Positions 1 through 9,387 of a DNA stretch of 64,000 nt are shown here, in pieces (position 1 is the first letter of the stretch; each line of letters begins with the position of its first letter). The stretch spans positions 1 through 64,000 of the forward strand of contig BQJN01000004.1 in NCBI GenBank assembly GCA_021604725.1, given 5' to 3'. The notes under the pieces were generated by a model. It was not told the origin of the DNA and searched no databases. It was given only the letters and a program-made list of their open reading frames with translations. A program made the translations under genes and the position numbers. The DNA is from Lysobacteraceae bacterium. Its GTDB lineage: Bacteria; Pseudomonadota; Gammaproteobacteria; Xanthomonadales; BQJN01.

Positions 1-1577
1 AGCATGTAATCGATCGCTCGTTGTCTGGACCAGCGCTTGTGGTGAATGCCGGTGTCTACGACCAGTCGCACTGCTCGGAATAGTTCAGCCTGAAGCCGGC
101 CAATGTTGTCGTACGGGTCGTCCTGGAACCCTTGCTCCCAGGCGACAAACTCTGAGTACAGGGCCCAGCCTTCCGAGTACGCCGTAAAGGGAATCATGCG
201 CCGGAAGAATGGTACGTTTTCGAGTTCTCGCTGTATGGCAATTTGGAAATGGTGTCCCGGTACCGCCTCATGGTAGGCCAGTGTGCGCATGCCGTACTTT
301 GGCGTCGCTTTGATGTCATACAGGTTGGCGTAGAACACACCAGGGCGTGATCCGTCCATCGCCGGCCCATTGTAGTAAGCCCCGGGAGCGGTCTTTTCCT
401 TGAACTCGGGAATTCGTTCGACGATGACATCAGCCTCCGGACGAACATCAAAAGCGCCGTCCAGTCCGGCTTCGATTTCATCAATCATCGCGGCGTAGTC
501 GTCCAGGATCTGCTGCCTGCCTTCGTCAGTATCCGGGTAGTAGAACTGCTCGTCTTCCTTGAGGTCATTCATGGCCGAGGCAAAACCAGCGCTGGTATCG
601 CGGCCTTCGCCAGCCAATATCGCCAGAATCTCGCCCTGGATGCGATCAACCTCAGACAAGCCAATGGTATGGATCTGTTCGGCGGTGTAGTCGGTGGTGG
701 TGAAAAACCGCAACGCCAATTGATAGAACTCATCACCATCGGGCAGCTTCCATACGCCGTGATTGGTTTTGACCTTGGGCTGGAGTTCTTTGAAGTATGC
801 AATCAAGCGTTGATAGGCCGGATACACGGTGGTGTTGATTTGATCTACTGCCGCGGCCAGCAATCGATCTCGGTCTTGCTCATCCAGCTCGGCTTCAGTC
901 GTTTTCTCCGCCAGCGAGTTATACAAAATATTCTCTTCGGGTGGTGTGTCGACAAAACCGTTCATTTCATCGAGAACGCGCTGAATCACAAACTTCGGCG
1001 GCACAATGCCCAGGGATTCTCGATGTCGTAGCCCTTCAATCACCTGATCAAAGCTCACCCCAACCTTCGACAAGCGTGAAATGTAGTGTTCGCCATCCTC
1101 GACTGAATGCACCTGGTGGGTAGACTCCATAAACGACGGGAAGCCGTTTTGCGCACCGAACATCTGATTGACAGGATAGTTGTGAAAGCGGAAGCGCTCG
1201 CCATCGACGGCGATATTCATCAGCGACAGGGCAATCTTCTTCGACATGCGATCTTCTTCGTCCAGATCGTCGTCGTCATAGGACAGCAAAATCTCGTGAG
1301 CCTCGCTCAGTCGTTCGAACATCCGATCGCCAGCAGCCATCGAATCGTCATCCAGTTCGGCGTTGTGGCCGTTGATGCCGATTGGCTCCAGAACTCGAAT
1401 GGAACTAAGCATCTGCGGGCTTTCCAGGGCAAATTGCAAAGCCGTTCGACCGAAAAACCAGTTGATGTAAAGCGGCTTGAAATACCAGGTGTGAACAGCC
1501 AGCCCAACAACCAGAAGGATCACTCCCGCAAGCCCCAGCCCGACGATCTTCAATATGCTCTTCATGCCCCGTTTCAT
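1..1577 (-). CDS. DUF885 family putative zinc peptidase, membrane-anchored (C-terminus outside window)
   Basis: Reads on the minus strand from ATG at 1577 and runs off the left edge, so the C-terminus is missing. The N-terminus has a single hydrophobic segment after a few basic residues (MKRGMKSILKIVGLGLAGV), so the protein is an anchored or exported one. The domain is DUF885, recognised by the motif HEAVPGHHFQ, followed by YSEGWALYSE and by VDTGIHHKRWS; these His/Glu clusters suggest a zinc-dependent peptidase. Family members are annotated as DUF885 proteins, mostly of unverified peptidase activity. A purine-rich AAGGGGA stretch precedes the ATG. It is transcribed divergently from the lipoprotein operon that starts at 1812. 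The reading frame was translated directly from the sequence. Family call is firm; the substrate is unknown. Confidence 0.88.
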   Translation of the reverse strand, partial: MKRGMKSILKIVGLGLAGVILLVVGLAVHTWYFKPLYINWFFGRTALQFALESPQMLSSIRVLEPIGINGHNAELDDDSMAAGDRMFERLSEAHEILLSYDDDDLDEEDRMSKKIALSLMNIAVDGERFRFHNYPVNQMFGAQNGFPSFMESTHQVHSVEDGEHYISRLSKVGVSFDQVIEGLRHRESLGIVPPKFVIQRVLDEMNGFVDTPPEENILYNSLAEKTTEAELDEQDRDRLLAAAVDQINTTVYPAYQRLIAYFKELQPKVKTNHGVWKLPDGDEFYQLALRFFTTTDYTAEQIHTIGLSEVDRIQGEILAILAGEGRDTSAGFASAMNDLKEDEQFYYPDTDEGRQQILDDYAAMIDEIEAGLDGAFDVRPEADVIVERIPEFKEKTAPGAYYNGPAMDGSRPGVFYANLYDIKATPKYGMRTLAYHEAVPGHHFQIAIQRELENVPFFRRMIPFTAYSEGWALYSEFVAWEQGFQDDPYDNIGRLQAELFRAVRLVVDTGIHHKRWSRQRAIDYM

Positions 1578-1793
1578 GTATTTCCCCTTATCCCGTTCGG
1601 TGATCGATGCATCATGCCGCAATCAAACGTCGGCCGAAAGTGCTTCCGTGCGCGGCAAGCCGTCGCCATAAACCAGACCATGCCGAATCGGACTCTCGAC
1701 CGGCAGTGATGCAACCACTGTCATTTGCGCCCGACAGTGCAGCGATTTGGCGGTTAAGCCGGCACAAAAACCAGCTATCAAACGGCGTCAATA

Positions 1794-1802
1794 TGGTATC
1801 AT
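1794..1802 (+). promoter_or_regulatory. possible extended -10 promoter of the lipoprotein operon
   Basis: TG-G-TATCAT resembles an extended -10 element and lies 10 bases before the first TTG start at 1812. No convincing -35 is visible. If used, transcription would begin near 1809, which leaves almost no leader for the TTG at 1812 and favours the TTG at 1830. Weak prediction. Confidence 0.3.
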
Positions 1803-1811
1803 CGCCTGCTT

Positions 1812-3167
1812 TTGAGCAGAGTCCCGGCCTTGAATACTATTGCGCGTCTTTTGACCTCCGCACTTCTCCTTTGTCTGTTGGGTTGCACTGATTCTGGCGA
1901 GTCGGATATTGGCGCGCCCGCTGACTTGCCAATGTTGCAGGCAGAGCAGAATATTTTGATCGTCAGTTTCGACGCACTGCGAACTGACGTCCTGGGCATT
2001 TATGGCAATCAAAGGGGCCTCACTCCAAACATTGATCGCTGGGCGGAGTCGGCAATCGTCTTCGACAACTTCTACACGGCAGGGCAAGCCACACCAACAT
2101 CATTCGCAGCCGCGTTCACTGGCCAGTATCCGCATCGCTCATTTCGCGGCTGGAAACTCGAAGAAACCCAGACGCTGGCCAAGGTCATGCAAAGGTCTGG
2201 CTTCAAGACTTTTGGCATATTCAACAATGTGCAGTTGGTGGATGAGCGGAACTTTGGTCAAGGGTTTGAAACTTACGAAGTTTTGCAGGTTGCACCCGAC
2301 CCAAGCGTAGCCGAACAAGCGCACGCCATGCTCGCTGAGCACAAAGATGGCCGATTTTTTGGCTGGGTCCACTTTATCTCCCCGCATACACCTTATGTCT
2401 ATCGCGAGGACGCCAAGCACTTGTACACGCCGGGCTACGAAGGCGAATACGTCCGGTCCAGCGGTCGCCAGCCCAATCCCGAATCGGAGGCCGACGCCAA
2501 AAGAATCAAGGAATTGTACGACGGGGAAGTCTGGGGCGTTGACCAACTATTTCAGACCGTGATCAACTCCCTTGAACAACTGGGGCTGGCCGACAATACG
2601 CTCGTTATTCTTACGGCCGACCATGGCGAGGCATTCAACGACCACGGCACCTATGGCCACAAAGTGCTCTATGACGAGGTCATCAGGATTCCATTTATCA
2701 TGGCCCCCCCTCAGTACATGTCGCAACAGCGGGTATCGAACGTTCATCTCAATACCGATATTTTGCCGACACTGGCGACGATGGTCGGCGCTGAGTACGT
2801 ACCCACACGCGATGGTGTGCCGATGCAGAATCAGCCGGATGAAGACCTGGCTCGCATCTTCACAGCGATGACGAACTCCAAGTATCGTGCTATGGCGATC
2901 CGCAAGCAGGGCATGAAGATGTTGATTGAGTGTCCACCGGAAGAGTATGTCGAATACCTGTTCGATTTGCGCAGCGATCCAGGAGAACTGAACGACATCA
3001 TCCTCGATCATCCAGATTCCGCAGAAGAACTGTTTGACCAGTTGGAAGACATGATTGGTGGCACGGTTTGCGAGACAATTGTGCAGGCGACCAAGGGTGT
3101 CGAAATTGAAAACGACCTTGATGCGGAGACCATCGAGAAGCTTCGATCTCTTGGGTACATTCAGTAG
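1812..3167 (+). CDS. Alkaline-phosphatase-superfamily (sulfatase-like) lipoprotein with Thr at the nucleophile position
   Basis: First gene of the six-gene operon. The N-terminus is a lipoprotein signal with lipobox LLGC (Cys25 from the TTG at 1812; a second in-frame TTG at 1830 gives an equally good signal). The sulfatase fold is shown by FDALRTDVLG, by TADHGEAFNDHG (metal-binding Asp/His) and by IRIPFI. The catalytic loop reads TPTSFAAAFTG: Thr94 lies 10 residues before the Gly where sulfatases have Cys/Ser of CxPSR, and the Arg is replaced by Phe. It therefore cannot carry formylglycine. A Thr nucleophile is found in phosphatases, phosphodiesterases and phosphoethanolamine transferases of the superfamily. 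The protein ends in LRSLGYIQ, a tail shared with its paralogues. Likely a periplasm-facing envelope enzyme; substrate unknown. Confidence 0.85.
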   Translation: MSRVPALNTIARLLTSALLLCLLGCTDSGESDIGAPADLPMLQAEQNILIVSFDALRTDVLGIYGNQRGLTPNIDRWAESAIVFDNFYTAGQATPTSFAAAFTGQYPHRSFRGWKLEETQTLAKVMQRSGFKTFGIFNNVQLVDERNFGQGFETYEVLQVAPDPSVAEQAHAMLAEHKDGRFFGWVHFISPHTPYVYREDAKHLYTPGYEGEYVRSSGRQPNPESEADAKRIKELYDGEVWGVDQLFQTVINSLEQLGLADNTLVILTADHGEAFNDHGTYGHKVLYDEVIRIPFIMAPPQYMSQQRVSNVHLNTDILPTLATMVGAEYVPTRDGVPMQNQPDEDLARIFTAMTNSKYRAMAIRKQGMKMLIECPPEEYVEYLFDLRSDPGELNDIILDHPDSAEELFDQLEDMIGGTVCETIVQATKGVEIENDLDAETIEKLRSLGYIQ

Positions 3168-3240
3168 ACGGGACCTTCCCAGGCATTACTTGCAATTTCC
3201 ACGCAACAAGATTGAGCAAAACGTGAAATCAACCTTTAAC

Positions 3241-4866
3241 ATGCGCAACCGTGCGATGGGCGCGGCAAAATCATGGGTGTGCGCCATCGGTACACTGTCG
3301 CTGAGCATATTGGTGGCAGCTTGCGGCAGCAGCGATCGCCCAGCTGAAACCAACCCTCTGATCTTTATAGGCATCGATGGGGCAACTTGGGACGTTATCG
3401 ATGACATGATCGCCGCCGGCGACTTACCAACGTTCAAGGATTTGAAGACACGTGGTGCCTATGGCGAGCTGATCTCAATCGGCCCAATGGTGTCTCCTGT
3501 GATCTGGACCACTCATGCAACTGGCCGTTTCGCCCGCGATCATGGAATTCTGGACTTCACATACCCATACAAACCGGGTCCGGCGAAGCCTGTCCAGTCG
3601 ACCCATCGTCAGGTGCCGGCGATCTGGAATATAGCCTCGGACGCTGGCAAGTCGGTCGCTGCTGTCGGCTACTTTGCCTCGTTTCCAGCCGACACAATCA
3701 ATGGAGTTTTCGTCTCGGAACGCTCAAGACAGGGGCTGGACGGCGCGATCACCCCGCCCAACGCGCTTGAAGAAATTAGCCAGCAGCTTGATGAGTTGAA
3801 CAGGCTGAACAAGAGAAAGGCGCTGTGGAGCCGTTTTTTTCCGTGGGACTATGAACCACCTCGCAGGCGATCTGACGATGAACCACCGGCGCAGCAGGAA
3901 GCGAGCCGACTGGTCACTGGTCGCGTCGACAACCGCATCATCACCGACGAGTTCTATCGGCGCGCCGGACAATACTTGCTCGAGTCGCGCGATTGGGACC
4001 TGTTCATCAACTATTTAAGAATCATCGACTACGCTCAGCATTCCCTTTGGTACTACTTCGAGGACGATGACTGGGACCAAAAACCAAACGAAGGAACCAG
4101 GGCGCTGCTTGGTGACATCATTCCGGAGTCCTACCGATACACTGACGAGATGCTGGCTGACGTCCTGAAAAGCGCGCCTGACAACGCCAACATCGTTTTG
4201 GTGTCGGACCATGGTATGGGCTCTGCAACCGGTCGTTATTCAGTGGCTGAAGAGCGCGCCAAGGACTTGACGGGCAATCACCGTCGAAACGGCCTGTTTC
4301 TTGCGGTAGGGCCTGATATCAACCCGGGCCGTGTGGTCGGTATGACTACGCTGGAAGTGATGCCGTTGCTGACCACCTTGCTGGGCTTGCCCTTGTCTGA
4401 CGAGTTGCCGGGACAAGTTCCGTATGACGCACTGAGCGACCGCCTGGCCGATGCCGGTCAACCGGCCACGGTGCCCAGTTACGGTTCCTATTCATTTGCG
4501 GGCACTGTTGAGATCTCCGAAGAAGACCAGCGAAGAGAGATGGATGAATCTCTTAAGGGACTTGGCTATATCGGTGAGTTTGAAGTGGCAGATGCCGATG
4601 ATGGCGGCTACGATTTTTGGGCCTCATCCGATGCCATCATAAGCAACCAGTTGGTCGGCGAGATCATGTACTACCTTATCCAGGGAGACCAGGAGGCCGC
4701 CGACGCCGTGCTGCGTGATGGCAAACAATTCAAGGCAAGAATGGGACGGGCAATTCCGGCAGGTGTGGAATCCGCGCTCAAGTCGCTGCGAGATGTCCTG
4801 CCGCCAGACGACTACAACGAAGCTGCTTTCGAGCAGTTTCTGGCACGCCATTCGAGGACGGACTGA
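3241..4866 (+). CDS. Type I phosphodiesterase/nucleotide pyrophosphatase-like lipoprotein
   Basis: Second gene of the operon, 541 aa from ATG 3241 (GTG 3223 is possible; the far upstream start at 3055 would overlap the preceding gene by over 100 bases). Lipoprotein signal with lipobox VAAC (Cys28). The alkaline-phosphatase-superfamily core begins with IFIGIDGATWDVID. The nucleophile loop is SPVIWTTHATG with Ser85 at the catalytic position, followed by DHGILDF, and VSDHGMG supplies the metal-binding Asp/His. This pattern matches the PF01663 phosphodiesterase branch rather than sulfatases. An internal SLKGLGYIGEF resembles the tail of the first gene, and about 100 further residues follow it. 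Its stop codon overlaps the next start by one base (TGATG), so it is co-translated with the next gene. Specific substrate not predictable. Confidence 0.85.
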   Translation: MRNRAMGAAKSWVCAIGTLSLSILVAACGSSDRPAETNPLIFIGIDGATWDVIDDMIAAGDLPTFKDLKTRGAYGELISIGPMVSPVIWTTHATGRFARDHGILDFTYPYKPGPAKPVQSTHRQVPAIWNIASDAGKSVAAVGYFASFPADTINGVFVSERSRQGLDGAITPPNALEEISQQLDELNRLNKRKALWSRFFPWDYEPPRRRSDDEPPAQQEASRLVTGRVDNRIITDEFYRRAGQYLLESRDWDLFINYLRIIDYAQHSLWYYFEDDDWDQKPNEGTRALLGDIIPESYRYTDEMLADVLKSAPDNANIVLVSDHGMGSATGRYSVAEERAKDLTGNHRRNGLFLAVGPDINPGRVVGMTTLEVMPLLTTLLGLPLSDELPGQVPYDALSDRLADAGQPATVPSYGSYSFAGTVEISEEDQRREMDESLKGLGYIGEFEVADADDGGYDFWASSDAIISNQLVGEIMYYLIQGDQEAADAVLRDGKQFKARMGRAIPAGVESALKSLRDVLPPDDYNEAAFEQFLARHSRTD

Positions 4867-6374
4867 TGATGACGCGGAATTCATTTCGGCACTACGCCCT
4901 GGCTACTGCATTGGCGTTTACGGCGACAGCCTGCGACTCGCCGACACCAAACGTGTCAAACAATTCAGCAACGCAGAGTGCAACACCTATCCCAACGGTG
5001 GATAACCTGGTTGTGGTTTGTCTGGATACCTTGCGACATGATGCATTCTATCTGGCAGACCGGGCCGGGTTCACTGACAAGCTCTCGCCTTGGATCGAAA
5101 AGGCTGTGCATTTCGACAAGGCGAGTTCTACCGCGCCATGGACGGTGCCCTCGATTGCATCGGTTCTAACCGGAATGTATCCCCGTCAACATGGTGCCGG
5201 CATCTTTCCGGGGGACGTGGCCAACCTCTCAACCGAGATCCCGACGCCATTGCCGGAAGAGAGCACGCACCTTGCCGAGCGCCTCTCCAGCCTCGACGGA
5301 CTGACCAGCGCCGCCTACGTTGCCCACCCATGGTTTGCCTCAGGTTATGGTCTTGAGCGTGGCTTCGGTCGCATGGGTATGCGTCGTGGCAGCGAAAAAA
5401 TCGTAGAAGTTGCTACCGAATGGCTTGATGGCAAAATCACGCCCCGCAAACCGCGGCCAGTCGACAAACGGTTTTTGCTCTATTTGCACTTTATGGAGGC
5501 CCACGATTGGCACCTTACCGAGGGCAAAGAACTGAAAGACCACGCGCAGGCACTACCACCCAAACTGGCGAAGGCAGCGATAGAGGCGGCTCCCGCCAAC
5601 ATTTGCGCGAAGCGCGGAGCGCGGATGTGTCGCAAGTACCTCGCCTACATCAATGCCATTAGGGTCGAACGGGACAGCCTCGGTACCTTTTTGGACAACC
5701 TTGCAGCAATGGGTGCTGATGCCAATACCGCAGTGCTGGCTTTTTCTGACCACGGCGAAGAATTCCACGATCACCTTGAAGAAGCAGTAGCCAATCAGAT
5801 TGACCCACGTGGCATTCACGGCTTTGGCCATGGTCAAAGCCTGCACCAGGAGCTCTTGCATGTGCCACTACTGGTCTGGCACCCCGGCATTGATGGCCAA
5901 CGCGTAGACACACCAGTGAGCCTGGTTGATGTGGCCCCCAGTGTCATGCAGTGGATGGGCGTCGAGCTCGGAGAGGCCACCTGGCCCGGTACCCTGTTGG
6001 GTGATGCCATTGCCGGTGCGCAAAGCTCAGCAATCACCGATCCATCGTTCCAGCCGGATTGGTCCGGTGAGCGTCACTTGTACGCTTCGGGCATCGCCTA
6101 TGGGCCGCAACAAATCGCCACGCGGGCCGGTGACATCAAAGCCGTATGGCATCAAAGAAACGAACAAATCGAACTATTCGACCTCAACAATGACCCACTT
6201 GAAAAGAGCCCTGTTGACAACCCGGAGCTGGTATTGCGGTTCGACCCACTGCTGGGTGACTACGCTGAGATCGAACCAACGGCCGTGGCGGAAGCACCTG
6301 AGTTGGACGCCGAACAAATCGAACACCTGAAATCCATCGGCTACCTGCAAGGCGTCGACGAAGACGGACAATGA
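4866..6374 (+). CDS. Sulfatase-like alkaline-phosphatase-superfamily lipoprotein with Thr nucleophile
   Basis: Third gene of the operon, 502 aa, starting at ATG 4866 within the TGATG overlap. Lipoprotein signal with lipobox ATAC (Cys23). The core carries VVCLDTLRHDAF and the catalytic loop TVPSIASVLTG: Thr93 occupies the formylglycine position and Ile97 replaces the Arg of CxPSR. Metal ligands are seen in FSDHGEEFHDH, and GHGQSLHQELLHVPLLVWHPG is the usual post-metal segment of arylsulfatase-like proteins. The C-terminus carries HLKSIGYLQG, the same short motif as the first gene. It is a paralogue of that gene but has an extra insertion around residues 215-260 with a Cys pair (CAKRGARMC). Predicted periplasmic or outer-membrane hydrolase or transferase; substrate unknown. 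Confidence 0.85.
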   Translation: MMTRNSFRHYALATALAFTATACDSPTPNVSNNSATQSATPIPTVDNLVVVCLDTLRHDAFYLADRAGFTDKLSPWIEKAVHFDKASSTAPWTVPSIASVLTGMYPRQHGAGIFPGDVANLSTEIPTPLPEESTHLAERLSSLDGLTSAAYVAHPWFASGYGLERGFGRMGMRRGSEKIVEVATEWLDGKITPRKPRPVDKRFLLYLHFMEAHDWHLTEGKELKDHAQALPPKLAKAAIEAAPANICAKRGARMCRKYLAYINAIRVERDSLGTFLDNLAAMGADANTAVLAFSDHGEEFHDHLEEAVANQIDPRGIHGFGHGQSLHQELLHVPLLVWHPGIDGQRVDTPVSLVDVAPSVMQWMGVELGEATWPGTLLGDAIAGAQSSAITDPSFQPDWSGERHLYASGIAYGPQQIATRAGDIKAVWHQRNEQIELFDLNNDPLEKSPVDNPELVLRFDPLLGDYAEIEPTAVAEAPELDAEQIEHLKSIGYLQGVDEDGQ

Positions 6375-8284
6375 CTATGAAATTCAACCCTACCCTACTG
6401 GCCATTGCGGCCGCGACCTTATTGGCTGGCTGTGGCGATGCCCCACAAGCACCCGCCGAGAAACGCATTGTCATCCTTGGCTTTGATGGCATGGATCCAG
6501 CGATTGCACAGCGCTTTATGGATGAGGGCAAATTGCCCAACTTCTCAAAACTGGCAAACGAAGGCCATTTCCAGCCACTGGGCACATCCAACCCGCCGCA
6601 GTCGCCGGTTGCCTGGTCGGACTTTGCCATCGGCAAGCATGCTGGTGAGCACGGTATTTACGACTTTCTGCGCCGTGACCCGGAAACCTATGCTCCGGAC
6701 TTCTCCATATCGCAGAACATTGCACCGGAGACCATGGAGCTGTTTGGCTACCATATCCCGGTTGGTGACGGACAAGTTCTGAATCGCCGCCAGGGCAAGC
6801 CGTTTTGGATGACGGCAGAAGAAAGCGGCAATCGGGCCTCAGTCCTGCGCGTCCCGGTCACCTACCCGCCAGACAACATTCACCGCATGCTCTCCGGCAT
6901 GGGAGTGCCAGACCTCCTCGGTACTCAGGGGACCTATACGCTTTACACCACCCAACCAGTACGCGGCAGCGGCTCGAGTTCATCGACCCGAATTGAACGC
7001 GTACGTCCACGTCGTGGTGGCATTATCGAAACAACATTGGTTGGGCCACAGCATCCGTTGGACCCAGAAGCTGGGACCATGGATGTTCCGATGGAAATTC
7101 GTCCACTGGAAGGTTCTGAGGGCGGTGCATCCATCACGTTAGGTGAAACCAGCGTCGACATCGAGCCGGGTGGCTGGTCAGATTGGGTCAAGGTTGACTT
7201 CGATTTTCTCGGACCGCTGATGGGCATTCGCGGCATGGTTCGTCTGCACCTGGTCGCTGGATACCCACGAATCCGCCTCTACGTATCGCCGATTCACATC
7301 GACCCCATGCAACCGGCCGTGCTGATGTCGTCGCCCCCGGAATACGTGCAACAACTGGCTGAACGCATTGGCAATTTCCATACTATTGGCATGCCTGAAG
7401 AGACCTGGTCTTTGAACGAAGAGCATATCTCCGACCAGGCCTATCTGGACGTCATCAAGACCATTCTCGCTGAGCGTGAAGCGATGTGGTACGACACGCT
7501 GGATCAAAATGATTCTGAACTGGTGATCGGTGTATTCGTCCAGACCGACCGAGTTGCGCACATGTTTTATCGCGGCTTCGACCCCCTGCACCCCTTGTAT
7601 CCAGAAACTGATGAGACCGCACGCGGAGCCATTGAGTGGATCTACAAGGAAGCAGACCGTGTGTTGGGCGAAACGCTGGACAGACTCGGTCCGGACGATC
7701 AGCTGATGGTGATCTCAGACCACGGATTTTCACCTTTCCGCAAAGCGGTCAACCTAAACCGTTGGCTGGTCGACAATGGCTACCTGGTTCTTAAGGACGG
7801 CAAAGATACTTCTGGCGTAATCTTTTCAGATGTCGACTGGAGTCAATCCACCGCATATGCGCTGGGCCTGAACGGTTTGTTCATCAACCGCGCGGGCAGA
7901 GAGTCACAGGGCATTGTCACCGAACAACAAGCAGCTGAAATCAAGGCCGCCTTAATGCGCGACTTGCCCACCGCCGTCGACCCCGAAACCGGCGTGCCAC
8001 TAATTGGCGAAATGTTTGACGGCGATGTGCTCTACCCTGGCAACGCCAATGGCGATGCACCGGATCTGGTAGTCGGCTACGAGCCCGGTTATCGCGCCTC
8101 CTGGCAAACCACCCTGGGTGCGGCACCTACTGCTCTTGTGGAGCTCAACGACAAAAAATGGAGCGGCGATCACTGCATCGCACCATCCAAAGTTCCGGGT
8201 GTGCTGTTTACCAACTTCGAACTGGAAGCTGGCGAAATTGATGCGCTGGAAAATATTGCATCGTACGTGTTAGAGCGCCTGTGA
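6371..8284 (+). CDS. Alkaline phosphatase family (PF01663-type) lipoprotein, 637 aa
   Basis: Fourth gene of the operon; its ATG overlaps the previous stop (ATGA). Lipoprotein signal with lipobox LAGC (Cys21). The core starts with VILGFDGMDPAI; the catalytic loop is SPVAWSDFAIG with Ser78 as predicted nucleophile, followed by EHGIYDFLRRD. ISDHGFSPF and WSGDHCI carry metal-site His/Asp residues. The first PF01663 block is separated from the metal-binding block by a long insertion (about residues 190-320) rich in beta-strand-like sequence, which may be a lid or a glycan-binding module. This architecture matches the group of bacterial proteins annotated alkaline phosphatase family or nucleotide pyrophosphatase. 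The next gene overlaps by four bases. Confidence 0.85.
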   Translation: MTMKFNPTLLAIAAATLLAGCGDAPQAPAEKRIVILGFDGMDPAIAQRFMDEGKLPNFSKLANEGHFQPLGTSNPPQSPVAWSDFAIGKHAGEHGIYDFLRRDPETYAPDFSISQNIAPETMELFGYHIPVGDGQVLNRRQGKPFWMTAEESGNRASVLRVPVTYPPDNIHRMLSGMGVPDLLGTQGTYTLYTTQPVRGSGSSSSTRIERVRPRRGGIIETTLVGPQHPLDPEAGTMDVPMEIRPLEGSEGGASITLGETSVDIEPGGWSDWVKVDFDFLGPLMGIRGMVRLHLVAGYPRIRLYVSPIHIDPMQPAVLMSSPPEYVQQLAERIGNFHTIGMPEETWSLNEEHISDQAYLDVIKTILAEREAMWYDTLDQNDSELVIGVFVQTDRVAHMFYRGFDPLHPLYPETDETARGAIEWIYKEADRVLGETLDRLGPDDQLMVISDHGFSPFRKAVNLNRWLVDNGYLVLKDGKDTSGVIFSDVDWSQSTAYALGLNGLFINRAGRESQGIVTEQQAAEIKAALMRDLPTAVDPETGVPLIGEMFDGDVLYPGNANGDAPDLVVGYEPGYRASWQTTLGAAPTALVELNDKKWSGDHCIAPSKVPGVLFTNFELEAGEIDALENIASYVLERL

Positions 8285-9387
8285 CCGACGCCAAATTCCA
8301 GGTTCCCGCCGGACTATACGCTAGCACGCGCTTTTTTGGCGCGACAGCGGGCCTATGGCGGCGTCTCGGCAACCTGGAAAGCGCCGTGTTGCGCGACGAT
8401 ATCGAAGCAACACCCATCGACCGGCCGCTGTATGTGACCGGTCTGGCGCGCTCCGGCACCACCATCGTCACCGAAATGCTCAGTCAACATCCGCTGACGA
8501 CCTCGCATCGGTATTGCGATTTCCCGCCGGTCTATACGCCGTATTGGCGCAACTATCTGCGCGATCGAGCGCAAGTGGCCACGCCAAAACCGGTCGAGCG
8601 GGCGCACAAAGATCGCATCATGGTCACTAACGACAGCCCAGAAGCGGTCGAAGAAGTTTTGTGGATGCAGTTCTTTGATCACTTGCATGATCCATCGGTC
8701 ACCAACGCCCTGGTGCCGGATCAAAGAAACGCGGCTTTTGACGATTTCTACCGCGATCACATTCGCAAGTTGCTGCTGGTACGCAAGGCCAGACGCTATC
8801 TCACCAAAGGCAACTACAACATCTCGCGTATTCGCTACATCCTCGATCTGTTCCCAGACGCTCGGTTTGTCATCCCGGTGCGCAAACCGGTCAATCACAT
8901 TGCGTCGTTGGCCAAGCAGCACCGTTTCTTTTGTGAAGGACAAACGGTCAATCCGAAAATGCGTACGCAACTTGGGGCGTCGGGCCACTTCGAGTTTGGT
9001 CTGGACCGAACCGCCATTCATTTTGGCGACGACCAGGTGGCCACTAAAATCAAGCAAGCCTGGGAACAAGGCCAGGAAGCTCTGGGATGGGGGCTGTATT
9101 GGTCAAGCGTCTATCGCTACGTGTTGGAGTTGGTCGAATCAGACCCAGCGATCAAGAACGCTTGCCTGATCGTGCGCTACGAGGACCTTTGTGCCCACCC
9201 TGCCGACGAAATTGATCGCATCATTGCGCATTGCGATTTGCCCGCTGACCAGTTCACCGACGTGCGGCAGCACTATGTTGATACCTTGAGCGAACCGGAC
9301 TACTACAAGCCGGCATTTGACGAGAATGAACTGAAGATCCTGGCGGACACCACCGAAACGGTGGCCAAGCAACTCGGCTATCGCTAA
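8281..9387 (+). CDS. PAPS-dependent sulfotransferase family protein
   Basis: Fifth gene of the operon, 368 aa, GTG start within the GTGA overlap. The PAPS-binding 5' loop GLARSGTTIVTEML lies near residue 45, and RFVIPVRKPVNHIASL near residue 195 corresponds to the 3'-phosphate loop of the Sulfotransfer family. There is no signal peptide, so the protein is cytoplasmic, in contrast with the four lipoproteins encoded before it. Family members transfer sulfate from PAPS to hydroxyl groups of glycans, lipids or small molecules. Placement between surface hydrolases and a methyltransferase suggests that a sulfated envelope product is built in the cytoplasm and processed outside (inference). No APS kinase or ATP sulfurylase gene lies in the window. 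Confidence 0.85.
   Translation: MTDAKFQVPAGLYASTRFFGATAGLWRRLGNLESAVLRDDIEATPIDRPLYVTGLARSGTTIVTEMLSQHPLTTSHRYCDFPPVYTPYWRNYLRDRAQVATPKPVERAHKDRIMVTNDSPEAVEEVLWMQFFDHLHDPSVTNALVPDQRNAAFDDFYRDHIRKLLLVRKARRYLTKGNYNISRIRYILDLFPDARFVIPVRKPVNHIASLAKQHRFFCEGQTVNPKMRTQLGASGHFEFGLDRTAIHFGDDQVATKIKQAWEQGQEALGWGLYWSSVYRYVLELVESDPAIKNACLIVRYEDLCAHPADEIDRIIAHCDLPADQFTDVRQHYVDTLSEPDYYKPAFDENELKILADTTETVAKQLGYR

Noticed and set aside
3055-3240. Upstream start at 3055 for the second lipoprotein gene
   Set aside because: It would overlap the end of the first gene by over 100 bases and place a lipobox signal far from the N-terminus; ATG 3241 gives a proper lipoprotein signal.
8353-9069. Minus-strand 238-codon frame opposite the sulfotransferase
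   Set aside because: Exact shadow of the sulfotransferase gene, which carries clear motifs; the reverse frame has none.
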